Source: CAYNFR01 sp964396595 (GTDB lineage Bacteria; Bacteroidota; Bacteroidia; Chitinophagales; Saprospiraceae). From it: DNA of 25,476 nucleotides. The DNA lies in contig CAYNFR010000040.1 in assembly GCA_964396595.1 (NCBI GenBank), positions 1 through 25,476 on the forward strand. The letters run 5' to 3'. The first letter of the stretch is position 1. Every line of letters starts with the position of its first letter. This document shows, one piece after another, positions 1 through 7,511 of the stretch. Position numbers and translations under genes: made by a program. A model generated the notes under the pieces. That model saw nothing but the letters and a program-made list of their open reading frames with translations, was not told the origin of the DNA and made no database searches.

Positions 1-66
1 GGTTAAGATTGTTAATAGTGCAATTATGAATATTGCCAGTTGATTCCAGAATTTGTTTTTGTTCAT
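1..66 (-). CDS. N-terminal fragment of an unidentified membrane or exported protein
   Basis: The minus strand has an ATG at 66..64 followed by 22 open codons running off the left edge. The start reads MNKNKFW, then a hydrophobic run (LAIFIIALLTIL) that suits a signal sequence or a membrane anchor. A purine-rich stretch (AGAAAGGAAT) lies about 20 nt upstream, further than a normal ribosome binding site. The short basic start plus one hydrophobic helix resembles tiny Bacteroidota one-helix proteins, but too little is visible to assign a family. It lies downstream of the minus-strand gene ending at 249 and could be a separate transcript. Confidence 0.45.
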   Translation of the reverse strand, partial: MNKNKFWNQLAIFIIALLTILT

Positions 67-159
67 TTTTCGGTTGATTTTAGATTCCTTTCTTTAATAG
101 ATGTAAATTCTGGCTAAATGGTTGACTGAAGCTTTTTCAGTATTAAGCATAACATTTAT

Positions 160-232
160 ACCTGCGTTGCCTAGCAGTAATGTAGTGATGGCAGCAACAC
201 ATTGGGCGTCAGCCCAAAGCGGTAATACGCCT
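160..232. other. Potentially structured non-coding stretch
   Basis: The gap between 67 and 248 has no convincing gene. It contains a 6-bp perfect stem TTGGGC (202-207) / GCCCAA (212-217) with a 4-nt loop, a GTTGC (166-170) / GCAAC (194-198) pairing, and an outer GCGT (164-167) / ACGC (227-230) pairing that shares two bases with the second stem. Together they could fold as a small branched structure. No U-run follows on the minus strand, so it is a poor intrinsic terminator for the upstream gene. Confidence 0.25.
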
Positions 233-248
233 CAATAATAAAAAATAC

Positions 249-803
249 CTACTTCCACGAAAAACCGAACTTAAAGCGCATACCCAAGACTGGTCCTGAG
301 AAATCCTTGTCTGTGTAGCCAGGAATATTTGTCTGGCTGAAATATCGATATCCGCCTTCTATACCCATGCGGAAAAATCGTGTAACATTAATTTCCGCAC
401 CAATAGTTGGCTGCGCAACAAATACACGATCGCTTCCGGCATCTTCTATCTGTAGCCTACTGCTACCTGTCTGTAAATAAAACAATGGATGGATCACCCG
501 GTCATTATTAAACACATACCCGATCAAAAGGTCATTTCCATTGATTTTGACATTGCGGCCATCATTGGTGTTATCGGATTTATAGCCTGACCAGCCTATG
601 AGAAGCGCATTGTTAATCTCAAAGGTGAAAAAACCACCACTGCTGAGATTGAAGTCACTTCTAAAGTCGGCGAGAGAACTATTCCATCCACCCCATACAC
701 CAGTGAGCTTAACGCCACCATAGTGATTGAAAATAGTCTCTTCTTGGGCAAATAGATGTAAAGAACTTGCCATGAGAACGAAGGTGAGTAAAGTGTTTTT
801 CAT
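249..803 (-). CDS. Small secreted outer-membrane beta-barrel protein
   Basis: The product is 184 aa. It starts with a signal peptide (MKNTLLTFVLMASSLHLFAQ, cleavage after AFAQ-like residue 20). Alternating aromatic/glycine-rich strands follow (WGGW, GGFFTFEI, GGYRYF, PVLGMRFKFGFSW), as in Bacteroidota outer-membrane or porin-like barrels. The open frame extends 17 codons further upstream to 854. I chose the internal ATG because it begins a proper signal peptide and because a perfect TATATTTG promoter box sits at 828-835, which places the transcript start after the longer ORF start. No ligand or partner can be read from the sequence. The family call is structural only; no specific known protein is recognised. 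Confidence 0.75.
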   Translation of the reverse strand: MKNTLLTFVLMASSLHLFAQEETIFNHYGGVKLTGVWGGWNSSLADFRSDFNLSSGGFFTFEINNALLIGWSGYKSDNTNDGRNVKINGNDLLIGYVFNNDRVIHPLFYLQTGSSRLQIEDAGSDRVFVAQPTIGAEINVTRFFRMGIEGGYRYFSQTNIPGYTDKDFSGPVLGMRFKFGFSWK

Positions 804-827
804 ATGATTTAGTTTTAACTTTCTTGT

Positions 828-835
828 CAAATATA
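828..835 (-). promoter_or_regulatory. Bacteroidota -7 box (TATATTTG)
   Basis: On the minus strand this reads TATATTTG, an exact match to the Bacteroidota sigma-ABfr -7 consensus TAnnTTTG. It lies 24 nt upstream of the ATG at 803 and inside the extended ORF. A transcript start a few bases downstream would leave a 5' UTR of about 20 nt for the 184-aa barrel protein. No good -33 TTG was found at the expected spacing. Confidence 0.6.
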
Positions 836-914
836 CAAAAGACGACTTATACATCGCATTTGTTACAATATTTGATTCAGAATCGATTAAATATTTGCTT
901 GTTTCGACGAAAGG

Positions 915-1397
915 TCAATAAGGAGCAGCCTTGTCAAGTATATAATGTAGGCCTTCTCTATTGTTTGTTCTTAATCGTAGTATACCTTTAAAAGATAATT
1001 GGGTTTCATTGAGTATTTCAGGAGGGATGGACTTAGGTTTAAGCCTGATTTCCATTACGGTCTCGGGACCGGCCTGACCACAAAAAAAGCAAGAGGCATA
1101 ATTGGTTCGGCTTAAGGCATAGGAAAAACCCATGGCATCAAGCGGAATGATATAACCTTTGATAAACACCTCTTTTCCATCAAAGGATTTCAATGTGTTG
1201 CCATACTTCGCATGAAGTATATTAACACCGGTCAGACTGTCATACTCCGACTCCCAGCTGACATCCGCCAATGTCGTCCAATCCAAGTGTTCCTGCGCAC
1301 CCATTGGGCTGAAGGAGATAATGGATAGAAAAATGAAGGTCGGGAGAGTTTTGATAATTACGTTAATTAGTGATGCAAAGATATTGCCTTGATACAT
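915..1397 (-). CDS. Secreted protein with CFFCG motif, DUF3299-like
   Basis: The product is 160 aa. A hydrophobic N-terminus (about residues 10-32, ending at PMGAQE) looks like a signal peptide with cleavage before QE. The mature part has a beta-rich region (GKEVFIKGYIIPLD) followed by YASCFFCGQAGPETVMEI, where two cysteines two residues apart could bind a metal or form a disulfide. The C-terminal part (LSFKGILRLRTNNREGLHYIL) looks like another strand pair. The GYIIPLD ... CCF-type layout resembles DUF3299 proteins, which are periplasmic or secreted and poorly characterised. The gene diverges from holA across an 84-bp gap. Its start is the only Met ahead of the hydrophobic region. The biochemical role is unknown. 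Confidence 0.6.
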   Translation of the reverse strand: MYQGNIFASLINVIIKTLPTFIFLSIISFSPMGAQEHLDWTTLADVSWESEYDSLTGVNILHAKYGNTLKSFDGKEVFIKGYIIPLDAMGFSYALSRTNYASCFFCGQAGPETVMEIRLKPKSIPPEILNETQLSFKGILRLRTNNREGLHYILDKAAPY

Positions 1398-1432
1398 ATC
1401 GCCGAAAGACTTTAGTAAAGACTTAACACGTC

Positions 1433-1464
1433 TTGTTCATTCTTATGCCAATCATCTATATTTG
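1433..1464 (+). promoter_or_regulatory. holA promoter (-33 TTG, -7 TATATTTG)
   Basis: TTG at 1433-1435 and TATATTTG at 1457-1464 are separated by 21 nt. This is a full match to the Bacteroidota promoter pattern. Transcription would begin around 1468-1471, a little over 10 nt before the holA ATG at 1482. Confidence 0.7.
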
Positions 1465-1481
1465 TCCTATCAGACCGACCG

Positions 1482-2513
1482 ATGGAATTTACGAACACCG
1501 AGGATATTCTCAAGAAAATTAAAGCAGGGCAGCTGGCACCGCTTTATATTCTGCACGGAGAAGAGACCTATTTTACGGATCTCGTCACGGATGCTCTTGA
1601 GTTGGTAATTCCTGAACATGAAAGATCTTTTAACCAAGATATCCTTTATGGAAAGGATATCTCAGGCAGAACCATACTTGATATAGCGCGACAATATCCT
1701 ATGATGGCCGAGAAGCGCATGATCATGGTCAAGGAAGCTGATAGTCTCAAAGCAGCTGAATTTGAAGCGCTCAATCCACTTTTTGCAAGACCTATCGAGC
1801 ATGCCGTAGTGGTATTGTCTTTCAAAAATAAGATAGATGGTAGACTCAAATGGTTCAAAGACATTAAAAATGTGGATCATGTACATATCTTGCTATCTTC
1901 TCCTGTCAGAGATTACGAGCTCAGTAAATGGATCACTAGATATGTTTCCGGCAAGAAGTATGGCATTTTTCCGGATGCTGCAGAATTATTGGCTCAATAC
2001 CTAGGTACAGATCTCCAAAAACTAGTGAACGAAATTGACAAGATCATTCTTCAATTACCTGAAAATGGGACGATCGATGCACAAGTAGTGGATAGACTCG
2101 TGGGTATTTCAAAAGAGTTCAACACATTCGAACTATGTCGTGCGATAGCGAATAGAGATGTCAATAAAGTCCACATGATCAGCTTTTACATGGCGCAGAA
2201 TTTTAAGAGCGTGCCCTTAATTGTGATATTGCCAGGAATGTTGACCTATTTTCAAAAAGTGCTACTCGCCAGCCGATATCAAAAGTCAAGCGATGGAGAA
2301 TTGGCAAAATTGTTAGGTGTCCACCCCGGATTTATGTCAGAATACAAAACAGCAGCCAAGAATTATGATCACGATCACCTGCGTCAGATCATCGCATGGC
2401 TCGCAGAGTCTGATCAGATTCTCAAAGGGGTAGGCGCAAAAATTGATGAAGACCAACTAATCAAGGAACTCGTAAGCAAGATATTGATGCCTCAGTTGGC
2501 TTTAATCAATTAA
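1482..2513 (+). CDS. holA: DNA polymerase III subunit delta
   Basis: The product is 343 aa, the usual length for HolA. This is the clamp-loader subunit that opens the beta sliding clamp during replication. The family signature is visible near the N-terminus (APLYILHGEETYFTDLV, about residues 18-35), followed by the RYPMMAEKRMIMVKEAD-type second part of the degenerate AAA+ fold. Middle and C-terminal helices (YLGTDLQKLVNEIDKI; the LLGVHPGFMSEY... collar region) match the delta family. It has its own promoter just upstream. Its 3' end overlaps the convergent GH32 gene by 8 bp. Unrelated neighbours on both sides suggest a single-gene transcript. Confidence 0.93.
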   Translation: MEFTNTEDILKKIKAGQLAPLYILHGEETYFTDLVTDALELVIPEHERSFNQDILYGKDISGRTILDIARQYPMMAEKRMIMVKEADSLKAAEFEALNPLFARPIEHAVVVLSFKNKIDGRLKWFKDIKNVDHVHILLSSPVRDYELSKWITRYVSGKKYGIFPDAAELLAQYLGTDLQKLVNEIDKIILQLPENGTIDAQVVDRLVGISKEFNTFELCRAIANRDVNKVHMISFYMAQNFKSVPLIVILPGMLTYFQKVLLASRYQKSSDGELAKLLGVHPGFMSEYKTAAKNYDHDHLRQIIAWLAESDQILKGVGAKIDEDQLIKELVSKILMPQLALIN

Positions 2514-4029
2514 CAGTTGACCAGCTCGATCGGACGGCACTAACTTCTGCTGAAATAGCGACATTTGAGTGGGTATCGATTACTTCAAGCAACTTGTAAG
2601 GCTTGGTAGGGAAAACCAGCTCCGTCATACTCACTAAACCATCTTGGGCAAAGAGTTCGATCGACGACCTATCTAGATACAACTCGATCGCGATTAGACC
2701 ATCTTCTACCGAGCATGGAGCTGTGTGAATCCCGGGGAATTCCGGGCTAAATGCTGTCTCACCACTGTTGGATCTATCAATATACAAGAGCGAAGTAGCG
2801 CTATTATATCCGATTAAGACGTACTCCCCGGCATCATTTGATAATCTGATGGTCGCTCCAGTGGCGGGTAAGTTAATTTTTATCAAAGCCAGTTCTGGCA
2901 GAGTACTTTTTCTGGTGTCCTCTAGTTTTACGGATGGTTCTGTCAGTTTAGAAAATTCCCGGATGACTTGAGATCTCAAGAAATATGAATCACCGTCACG
3001 ATGCAGTGTGATCTCTCGCGGTAAAGTCATAGCGCTTCGCCATCCCGTCGAAGGCACTTGCTGGGCATATTGCCAGTTACTCATCCATCCGACACCTATG
3101 ACCCGATTATCTTCCGGCGGAAGATTAGTCCATGTGACAAATGCGTAGTTATCCTTGCCGAAGTCAAGCCAATTCTGTTGATTGGGATCAGCTATGAATG
3201 TATTGCCTTCAAATTCGCCTACAAAATATGAAGTTGCCGTTCCGCCATTAGGTGCGCCAGATTGAATCGATGTAATCAGTACCCATTTTGATTCTTCAGA
3301 ACCTGACACGCGCATATGGATGAGATCAGGGCACTCCCACAGACGAGCATCTCCTTCAATCCCAAATTCACCACTAGAAGTCCAGTTAATCAAGTCAACA
3401 GACTTGTAAAACATTACTTTATCATAAGCTGCTAACACCAAAATCCATTGCTGACGCGCTTCATCGCGAATGACTTTGGGATCACGGAAGTCTCGAATGC
3501 CTGGATTATTTATGAGCGGATTTCCGTCATACTTATGAAATGTACGTCCTTGATCGACGGAGTAGGCTAGAGATTGTGATTGAAAATCAATACGCCCGTT
3601 GCGTTCTCCATCCATATCATGGTATGTAAAAAACGCTATCATAGGTAGACTGTCAGATGAGCCTAATCCGGACGAGTTGGCGTGATCTATAATCGCACTA
3701 CCTGAGAAAATATAACCTAGACTATCGGGATAAAGGGCAATGGGCAAATGCTGCCAATGCAATAGATCAGAACTTATTGCATGCCCCCAATGCATTGGTC
3801 CCCACACTATGGAATCCGGATAATATTGATAAAAAAGGTGGTATTCTCCGTTATGATAGACCATACCATTAGGATCATTCATCCATCCGGATGGGGGAGT
3901 GAAGTGAAATTGAGGTCGGTGTAGCTCGTTATAAAAACTTGCAGTTCCATTCACTTTACTAGGTGAATGACACGAGACAATTGTCAAAAGCATTGATATT
4001 GAAAGAGATAATACATAAAACCTTTTCAT
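2506..4029 (-). CDS. GH32 beta-fructosidase (levanase/invertase-like) lipoprotein
   Basis: The product is 507 aa. It begins with a lipoprotein signal: a hydrophobic run ends in TIVSC, with the lipid-bearing Cys at residue 20, so it is likely membrane-anchored and facing the periplasm or cell surface. The three GH32 catalytic motifs are intact: WMNDPNG at 49-55 (nucleophile Asp52), FRDP at 181-184 (Asp183, transition-state stabiliser) and WECP at 221-224 (Glu222, acid/base). FSGSA at 108-112 is also typical. The C-terminal third is the beta-sandwich domain of the family (YLDRSSIELFAQDG). GH32 enzymes cleave terminal beta-fructosyl units from sucrose, levan or inulin; the exact substrate cannot be told here. 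No SusC/SusD pair or fructokinase is adjacent, so it is not in an obvious utilisation locus within this window. Confidence 0.92.
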   Translation of the reverse strand: MKRFYVLSLSISMLLTIVSCHSPSKVNGTASFYNELHRPQFHFTPPSGWMNDPNGMVYHNGEYHLFYQYYPDSIVWGPMHWGHAISSDLLHWQHLPIALYPDSLGYIFSGSAIIDHANSSGLGSSDSLPMIAFFTYHDMDGERNGRIDFQSQSLAYSVDQGRTFHKYDGNPLINNPGIRDFRDPKVIRDEARQQWILVLAAYDKVMFYKSVDLINWTSSGEFGIEGDARLWECPDLIHMRVSGSEESKWVLITSIQSGAPNGGTATSYFVGEFEGNTFIADPNQQNWLDFGKDNYAFVTWTNLPPEDNRVIGVGWMSNWQYAQQVPSTGWRSAMTLPREITLHRDGDSYFLRSQVIREFSKLTEPSVKLEDTRKSTLPELALIKINLPATGATIRLSNDAGEYVLIGYNSATSLLYIDRSNSGETAFSPEFPGIHTAPCSVEDGLIAIELYLDRSSIELFAQDGLVSMTELVFPTKPYKLLEVIDTHSNVAISAEVSAVRSSWSTVN

Positions 4030-4046
4030 AATTGATTTATCAATTA
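4029..4046. repeat. Inverted repeat overlapping the GH32 start codon
   Basis: TAATTGAT and ATCAATTA form perfect 8-bp arms separated by 2 nt. The repeat starts at the first base of the GH32 ATG (4029..4027), so a protein or hairpin here could affect expression. It is AT-rich and could be chance. No regulator gene is adjacent to GH32. Confidence 0.4.
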
Positions 4047-4048
4047 AT

Positions 4049-4067
4049 TTCTATTTCTAAAATAGAA
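4049..4067. repeat. Second inverted repeat upstream of GH32, over a weak -7 box
   Basis: On the minus strand TTCTATTT / AAATAGAA are perfect 8-bp arms with a 3-nt centre. The repeat covers TATTTTAG (4064..4057), which is one base from the TAnnTTTG promoter consensus. If that is the GH32 promoter, the repeat would be well placed for an operator. The promoter assignment is weak. Confidence 0.35.
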
Positions 4068-4137
4068 CCTTGAAGATGAACAATTCTTCCTTGATTATTC
4101 TCAAAAAGGAGAAAAATCCAGATAAGCAAGGGTAGGA

Positions 4138-4995
4138 TTAAATAAATGCCAATGAAAGCGCTTTGTCCAATAGACCTTCATTAATATGCGTTTTTATCAT
4201 TCTATGGATTTCTGGGTGTGTGCGAGCGGAATGCTTTATTCGCATATTGTCGATACTGTCAGCGCTTGGTATCGACTGCATATTGCCGAGTTTTCCGAGA
4301 TCGTTGCCCGTGAGAATTGAAGAGTTTCTGATATGCTCAGGAAGACTATCCACCCCAATACCGGGTATAGATAGTGGTTTTTCAATCTCAAAGAGTGCCT
4401 CAGATGCTGCTCTGATGTACCATGATTGTCCCATGCGGCCAATGTGGTCCAGTTTCTTAATATCTATTTGATTCTCTGTCAGCACATCTTTCTTAATATG
4501 CATCGCAAGCACTTGACAGATGATCAGGTTTCCGGCACCTCTAGAGTCGCCGAGTCTGACTACTTGATTCACTTTGCACTCCATCGCTACAGGCGCTTCA
4601 TAGACCATTGGAGGGCTGACAATTGATGAAAGTTTCTCCGTCAGTCCTGATTTTTTAAACTCGTTTACGCTCTTAGGGTAGTTTGCACTCGAAAGAGACA
4701 TTTGCTCTACCATGGCATAGTTGACAATATTAATAACCACTTCCGGTACTTCTAGGACATTTTCTAGGGTGTGCTTCGCCGTATTATCAGCACCTGACAA
4801 TGCAGGCGAAAAGATCAATATGGGAGGGTCAGAACTAAAAACATTAAAAAAACTAAAAGGGCTGAGATTGATATGGCCGGACGCACTAATGGTAGATGCC
4901 AATGCAATCGGTCGGGGGGCTACCGCAGCGAGTAGATGCTGGTGCATCGTTGCTTGATTAATTTCTCCAGGTCGAAAGCTCAAATATTCTTCCAT
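4138..4995 (-). CDS. Flavin reductase-family protein of the tyrosine-degradation operon
   Basis: The product is 285 aa. The first ~190 residues carry the split-barrel FMN-binding flavin reductase/DIM6-NTAB signature (VAPRPIALASTIS at about 25-37, then NLSPFSFFNVFSSDPPILIFSP at about 43-64), with a typical VRLGDSRGAGNLIICQV strand pair. The remaining ~95 residues (SIPGIGVDSLPEHIRNS...) form the C-terminal extension seen in longer members. Proteins of this type bind FMN and either reduce free flavin with NAD(P)H or use it in other reactions. The gene starts 4 bp after fahA ends, so it is cotranscribed with hmgA and fahA. Its role in homogentisate breakdown is not known from the sequence; serving an aromatic ring oxygenase is one guess. 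Confidence 0.85.
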   Translation of the reverse strand: MEEYLSFRPGEINQATMHQHLLAAVAPRPIALASTISASGHINLSPFSFFNVFSSDPPILIFSPALSGADNTAKHTLENVLEVPEVVINIVNYAMVEQMSLSSANYPKSVNEFKKSGLTEKLSSIVSPPMVYEAPVAMECKVNQVVRLGDSRGAGNLIICQVLAMHIKKDVLTENQIDIKKLDHIGRMGQSWYIRAASEALFEIEKPLSIPGIGVDSLPEHIRNSSILTGNDLGKLGNMQSIPSADSIDNMRIKHSARTHPEIHRMIKTHINEGLLDKALSLAFI

Positions 4996-4999
4996 TTAA

Positions 5000-6235
5000 T
5001 TAGAATTTTGCTGGTAATACTTTGCCTGCAGCTTGACCAAAACCAACTCGTTTGTCGTCTTTTTGCGCAAATCCTCGCAGGGTGATTGTGTCATTATCTT
5101 GGACAAACTTCCGCGTCTCACCATTGTTCAGGACTATATCCTTTTTGCCACCCCATGACAATTCAAGCATCGAACCATAGCTGGATACTTCCGCACCACT
5201 TATTGTTCCTGATGCCATCATGTCTCCTATATTAACTTGACAGCCATTAATTGTATGATGTGCCAGTTGTTGACTGACAGACCAGTATAGATTTTTAGCA
5301 TTTGATCTACTGACAATTGTCTCCACACCATCGCTGCTTGTTAGTCCGACTGAAAGATTAATATCATAAACAAATCGATCCTGATCCCGCAGGTAGGGTA
5401 GTACTGCGGGATCTTGTTCTGGAGCGGGCTTTTTATACGGTGCAAGTGCCTCCATGCACACAACCCAAGGAGACATGGTTGAGGCAAAGCTCTTGGATAG
5501 AAAAGGACCTAAAGGTACATACTCCCATTTCTGTATATCCCTGGCTGACCAATCATTAAATAACACCATACCAAATATATAATTATGGGTATCATCGATC
5601 GGAATCGCCTCTCCCAGTTTATTCTCCTTACCGACGATAAAAGCCATTTCCAATTCAAAGTCAACAAGACGTGAAGGACCAAATGTAGGATGAGCAGATT
5701 GATCACCCATCGTCTGACCAACAGGCCTATGAATCTCAGTTCCGTCTATAACTATAGTAGAGGCCCTTCCATGGTACCCAATAGGGATATGCTTCCAATT
5801 GGGAAGAATGGCGTTTTCAGGATCTCTGAACATTACGCCCACATTAAAAGCATGATGATAGCTCGAATAAAAATCCGTATAGTCTCGACAATATATTGGT
5901 AAATGCACCTTGCATTTGTTGATTGGTATTAGGCAACTGCGGACAACAGATGAAACAGATTTATCAACAAGTAAGTCTTGAATAAAACGGCGAATTTCAG
6001 AGGTGGTTTCTTTGCCAAGGGCAATGAAATCATTCAGATACTTACTACGCCACAACGTGCGTCTGATCCTGAACTGATCAAACAATCCTGTATCGTCGAG
6101 CAGGGATAAATCTATCGCGTAGTCACCGATACGAGAGGCTATTCTCTCAGATTTGCGACCATAAGAAATTATCCCGACAGGTATATTATGAATACTAAAG
6201 TCGGAATCTGCTTTAATTTCTATCCAAGGGGTCAT
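5000..6235 (-). CDS. fahA: Fumarylacetoacetase
   Basis: The product is 411 aa, close to the usual length. It hydrolyses fumarylacetoacetate to fumarate and acetoacetate, the last step of tyrosine/phenylalanine catabolism, in the cytoplasm. An N-terminal SH3-like domain (residues ~15-110) precedes the FAH fold. The active-site blocks are present: YTDFYSSYHHAFNVGVMFR (metal Asp and catalytic His), DFELEMAF (two metal-binding Glu) and NDWSARDIQKWEYVPLGPFLSKSF (metal Asp and Lys). ASGTISG near residue 340 is also characteristic. It lies 21 bp downstream of hmgA and 4 bp upstream of the flavin reductase gene, all on one strand. No missing residues or disruption were seen. Confidence 0.95.
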   Translation of the reverse strand: MTPWIEIKADSDFSIHNIPVGIISYGRKSERIASRIGDYAIDLSLLDDTGLFDQFRIRRTLWRSKYLNDFIALGKETTSEIRRFIQDLLVDKSVSSVVRSCLIPINKCKVHLPIYCRDYTDFYSSYHHAFNVGVMFRDPENAILPNWKHIPIGYHGRASTIVIDGTEIHRPVGQTMGDQSAHPTFGPSRLVDFELEMAFIVGKENKLGEAIPIDDTHNYIFGMVLFNDWSARDIQKWEYVPLGPFLSKSFASTMSPWVVCMEALAPYKKPAPEQDPAVLPYLRDQDRFVYDINLSVGLTSSDGVETIVSRSNAKNLYWSVSQQLAHHTINGCQVNIGDMMASGTISGAEVSSYGSMLELSWGGKKDIVLNNGETRKFVQDNDTITLRGFAQKDDKRVGFGQAAGKVLPAKF

Positions 6236-6256
6236 TTTATACTTTTTGATTCAGAA

Positions 6257-7423
6257 TTAATTCTTAGTATCTAGCCAAGACTGGTAGTAAATACCATCAT
6301 CAATTTGCAGAGCTTCTTCGGTCAGCTGAAGAGGGCGAAAGGTATCAATCATAACGGCGTATTCTTCTGTTGACTTTTTACCAATGCTTTTTTCATATGT
6401 GCCGGGATGTGGACCGTGAGGTATGCCTGCAGGATGTAAGGTAATGTATCCTTGATCGATATCCGTGCGACTCATAAAATCACCTTCTACATAATAAAGC
6501 ACTTCGTCGGAGTCAATATTCGAGTGGTTGTATGGAGCTGGAATGGCAAGGGGATGATAATCATATAACCTAGGGCAGAAGGAGCAAACCACAAAAGCCT
6601 TCGTTTCAAATGTCTGATGCACAGGCGGTGGTTGATGTACTCTGCCGGTGATAGGCTCAAAATTCTTAATGTTGAAAGCATATGGATAGTTGTATCCATC
6701 CCATCCGATAAGATCAAACGGATGTGCTGCGTAAGACAATTCATGTAAAAAGCCTTGCTTTTTTATCTTTATAATGAATTCTCCCTTTTGGTCAAATGTC
6801 TCTAAAATAGCCGGTAATTTGAGATCACGCTCACAAAAAGGGCTATGCTCTTGGAGTTGACCAAACCAGTTGCGATAGCGCTTCGGAGTGTAAATAGGAT
6901 GAAAGGATTCCGCATAAAAGAGTCTATTCTCTGCGTTGTTAAAGCTGATCTGGTATATCATGCCACGTGGAATGATTATATAATCTCCCGGTTCAAAGTC
7001 AATATTGCCCAAGAAACTTCTTAGCGTACCAGAACCTTTGTGAACAAAGATCATTTCATCAGCATCCGCATTTTTATAAAAATAGTCAGTCAGGCTGTCA
7101 GAAGGAGCGGCTACGCCGATGTGTACATCGCTATTGACCATCAAGGTCTTTCGGCTCTCAAGAAAATCAGTACTAGGGGCGACATTGAAGCCTTTGAGTT
7201 TGCGCGAGGTCATGTGCGACTCCGTAATTACCACGGGTTTAATGTCTTGAGGCGCCTTGACATGCATGACTTGTGTAGGTCGATGTATATGATATAATAG
7301 CGAAGAAACGCCATCAAATCCTATTGTGCCAAACAATTCTTCGTAATAAAGATCCCCATTCGTCTTGCGAAATTGCGTGTGTCGCTTTGGGGGTATTGAA
7401 CCGAGTTTATGGTAGATTGGCAT
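6257..7423 (-). CDS. hmgA: Homogentisate 1,2-dioxygenase
   Basis: The product is 388 aa, the shorter form usual in Bacteroidota (animal enzymes are about 445 aa). It is a cupin-fold Fe(II) dioxygenase that opens the homogentisate ring to maleylacetoacetate. The N-terminal cupin shows FVHKGSGTLRSFLGNIDFEPGDYIIIPRG. The C-terminal iron site is visible as PYNHSNIDSDEVLYYVEGDF (His and Glu ligands) and LHPAGIPHGPHPG (second His ligand). It is the first gene of the operon hmgA-fahA-flavin reductase. A TATATTTG promoter box lies at 7455-7462 and a perfect palindrome at 7438-7453, so expression is probably controlled by the divergent TetR regulator. No maleylacetoacetate isomerase or 4-hydroxyphenylpyruvate dioxygenase gene is in the window. 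Confidence 0.94.
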   Translation of the reverse strand: MPIYHKLGSIPPKRHTQFRKTNGDLYYEELFGTIGFDGVSSLLYHIHRPTQVMHVKAPQDIKPVVITESHMTSRKLKGFNVAPSTDFLESRKTLMVNSDVHIGVAAPSDSLTDYFYKNADADEMIFVHKGSGTLRSFLGNIDFEPGDYIIIPRGMIYQISFNNAENRLFYAESFHPIYTPKRYRNWFGQLQEHSPFCERDLKLPAILETFDQKGEFIIKIKKQGFLHELSYAAHPFDLIGWDGYNYPYAFNIKNFEPITGRVHQPPPVHQTFETKAFVVCSFCPRLYDYHPLAIPAPYNHSNIDSDEVLYYVEGDFMSRTDIDQGYITLHPAGIPHGPHPGTYEKSIGKKSTEEYAVMIDTFRPLQLTEEALQIDDGIYYQSWLDTKN

Positions 7424-7437
7424 GATTGAAAAATTAT

Positions 7438-7453
7438 ATAAACAATTGTTTAT
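7438..7453. promoter_or_regulatory. Perfect 16-bp palindrome, candidate TetR operator
   Basis: ATAAACAATTGTTTAT is its own reverse complement over all 16 bases. It lies 14 bp ahead of the hmgA ATG and starts 1 bp downstream of the hmgA -7 box, so it covers the expected transcript start. That is where a repressor would block transcription. The adjacent divergent gene encodes a TetR-family regulator, the obvious candidate binder. Confidence 0.65.
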
Positions 7454-7454
7454 G

Positions 7455-7462
7455 CAAATATA
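7455..7462 (-). promoter_or_regulatory. hmgA -7 box (TATATTTG)
   Basis: On the minus strand this reads TATATTTG, an exact TAnnTTTG match 31 nt upstream of the hmgA ATG. The predicted transcript start falls inside the adjacent 16-bp palindrome. No clear -33 TTG was found at 19-21 nt. Confidence 0.65.
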
Positions 7463-7463
7463 A

Positions 7464-7478
7464 ATTATTGTTGATAAT
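7464..7478. repeat. Inverted repeat between the divergent hmgA and tetR promoters
   Basis: ATTAT and ATAAT arms flank a 5-nt centre (TGTTG). It lies between the two opposed -7 boxes. It could be a second, weaker operator half-site pair, but such short AT-rich repeats also occur by chance. Confidence 0.25.
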
Positions 7479-7485
7479 ATCTTTG

Positions 7486-7493
7486 TAATTTTG
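7486..7493 (+). promoter_or_regulatory. tetR -7 box (TAATTTTG)
   Basis: TAATTTTG matches TAnnTTTG exactly and lies 18 nt before the ATG at 7512. It includes the TTG at 7491 that opens the longest frame, so 7491 cannot be the real start if this promoter is used. Confidence 0.6.
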
Positions 7494-7511
7494 TGTTTTC
7501 GTAATATTAAA

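Noticed and set aside
160..232. Resemblance to an integron attC site or a tRNA-like fold
   Set aside because: The paired ends lack the GTTRRRY/RYYYAAC core of attC, no integrase or cassette is present, and no acceptor or anticodon arm of tRNA length can be drawn.
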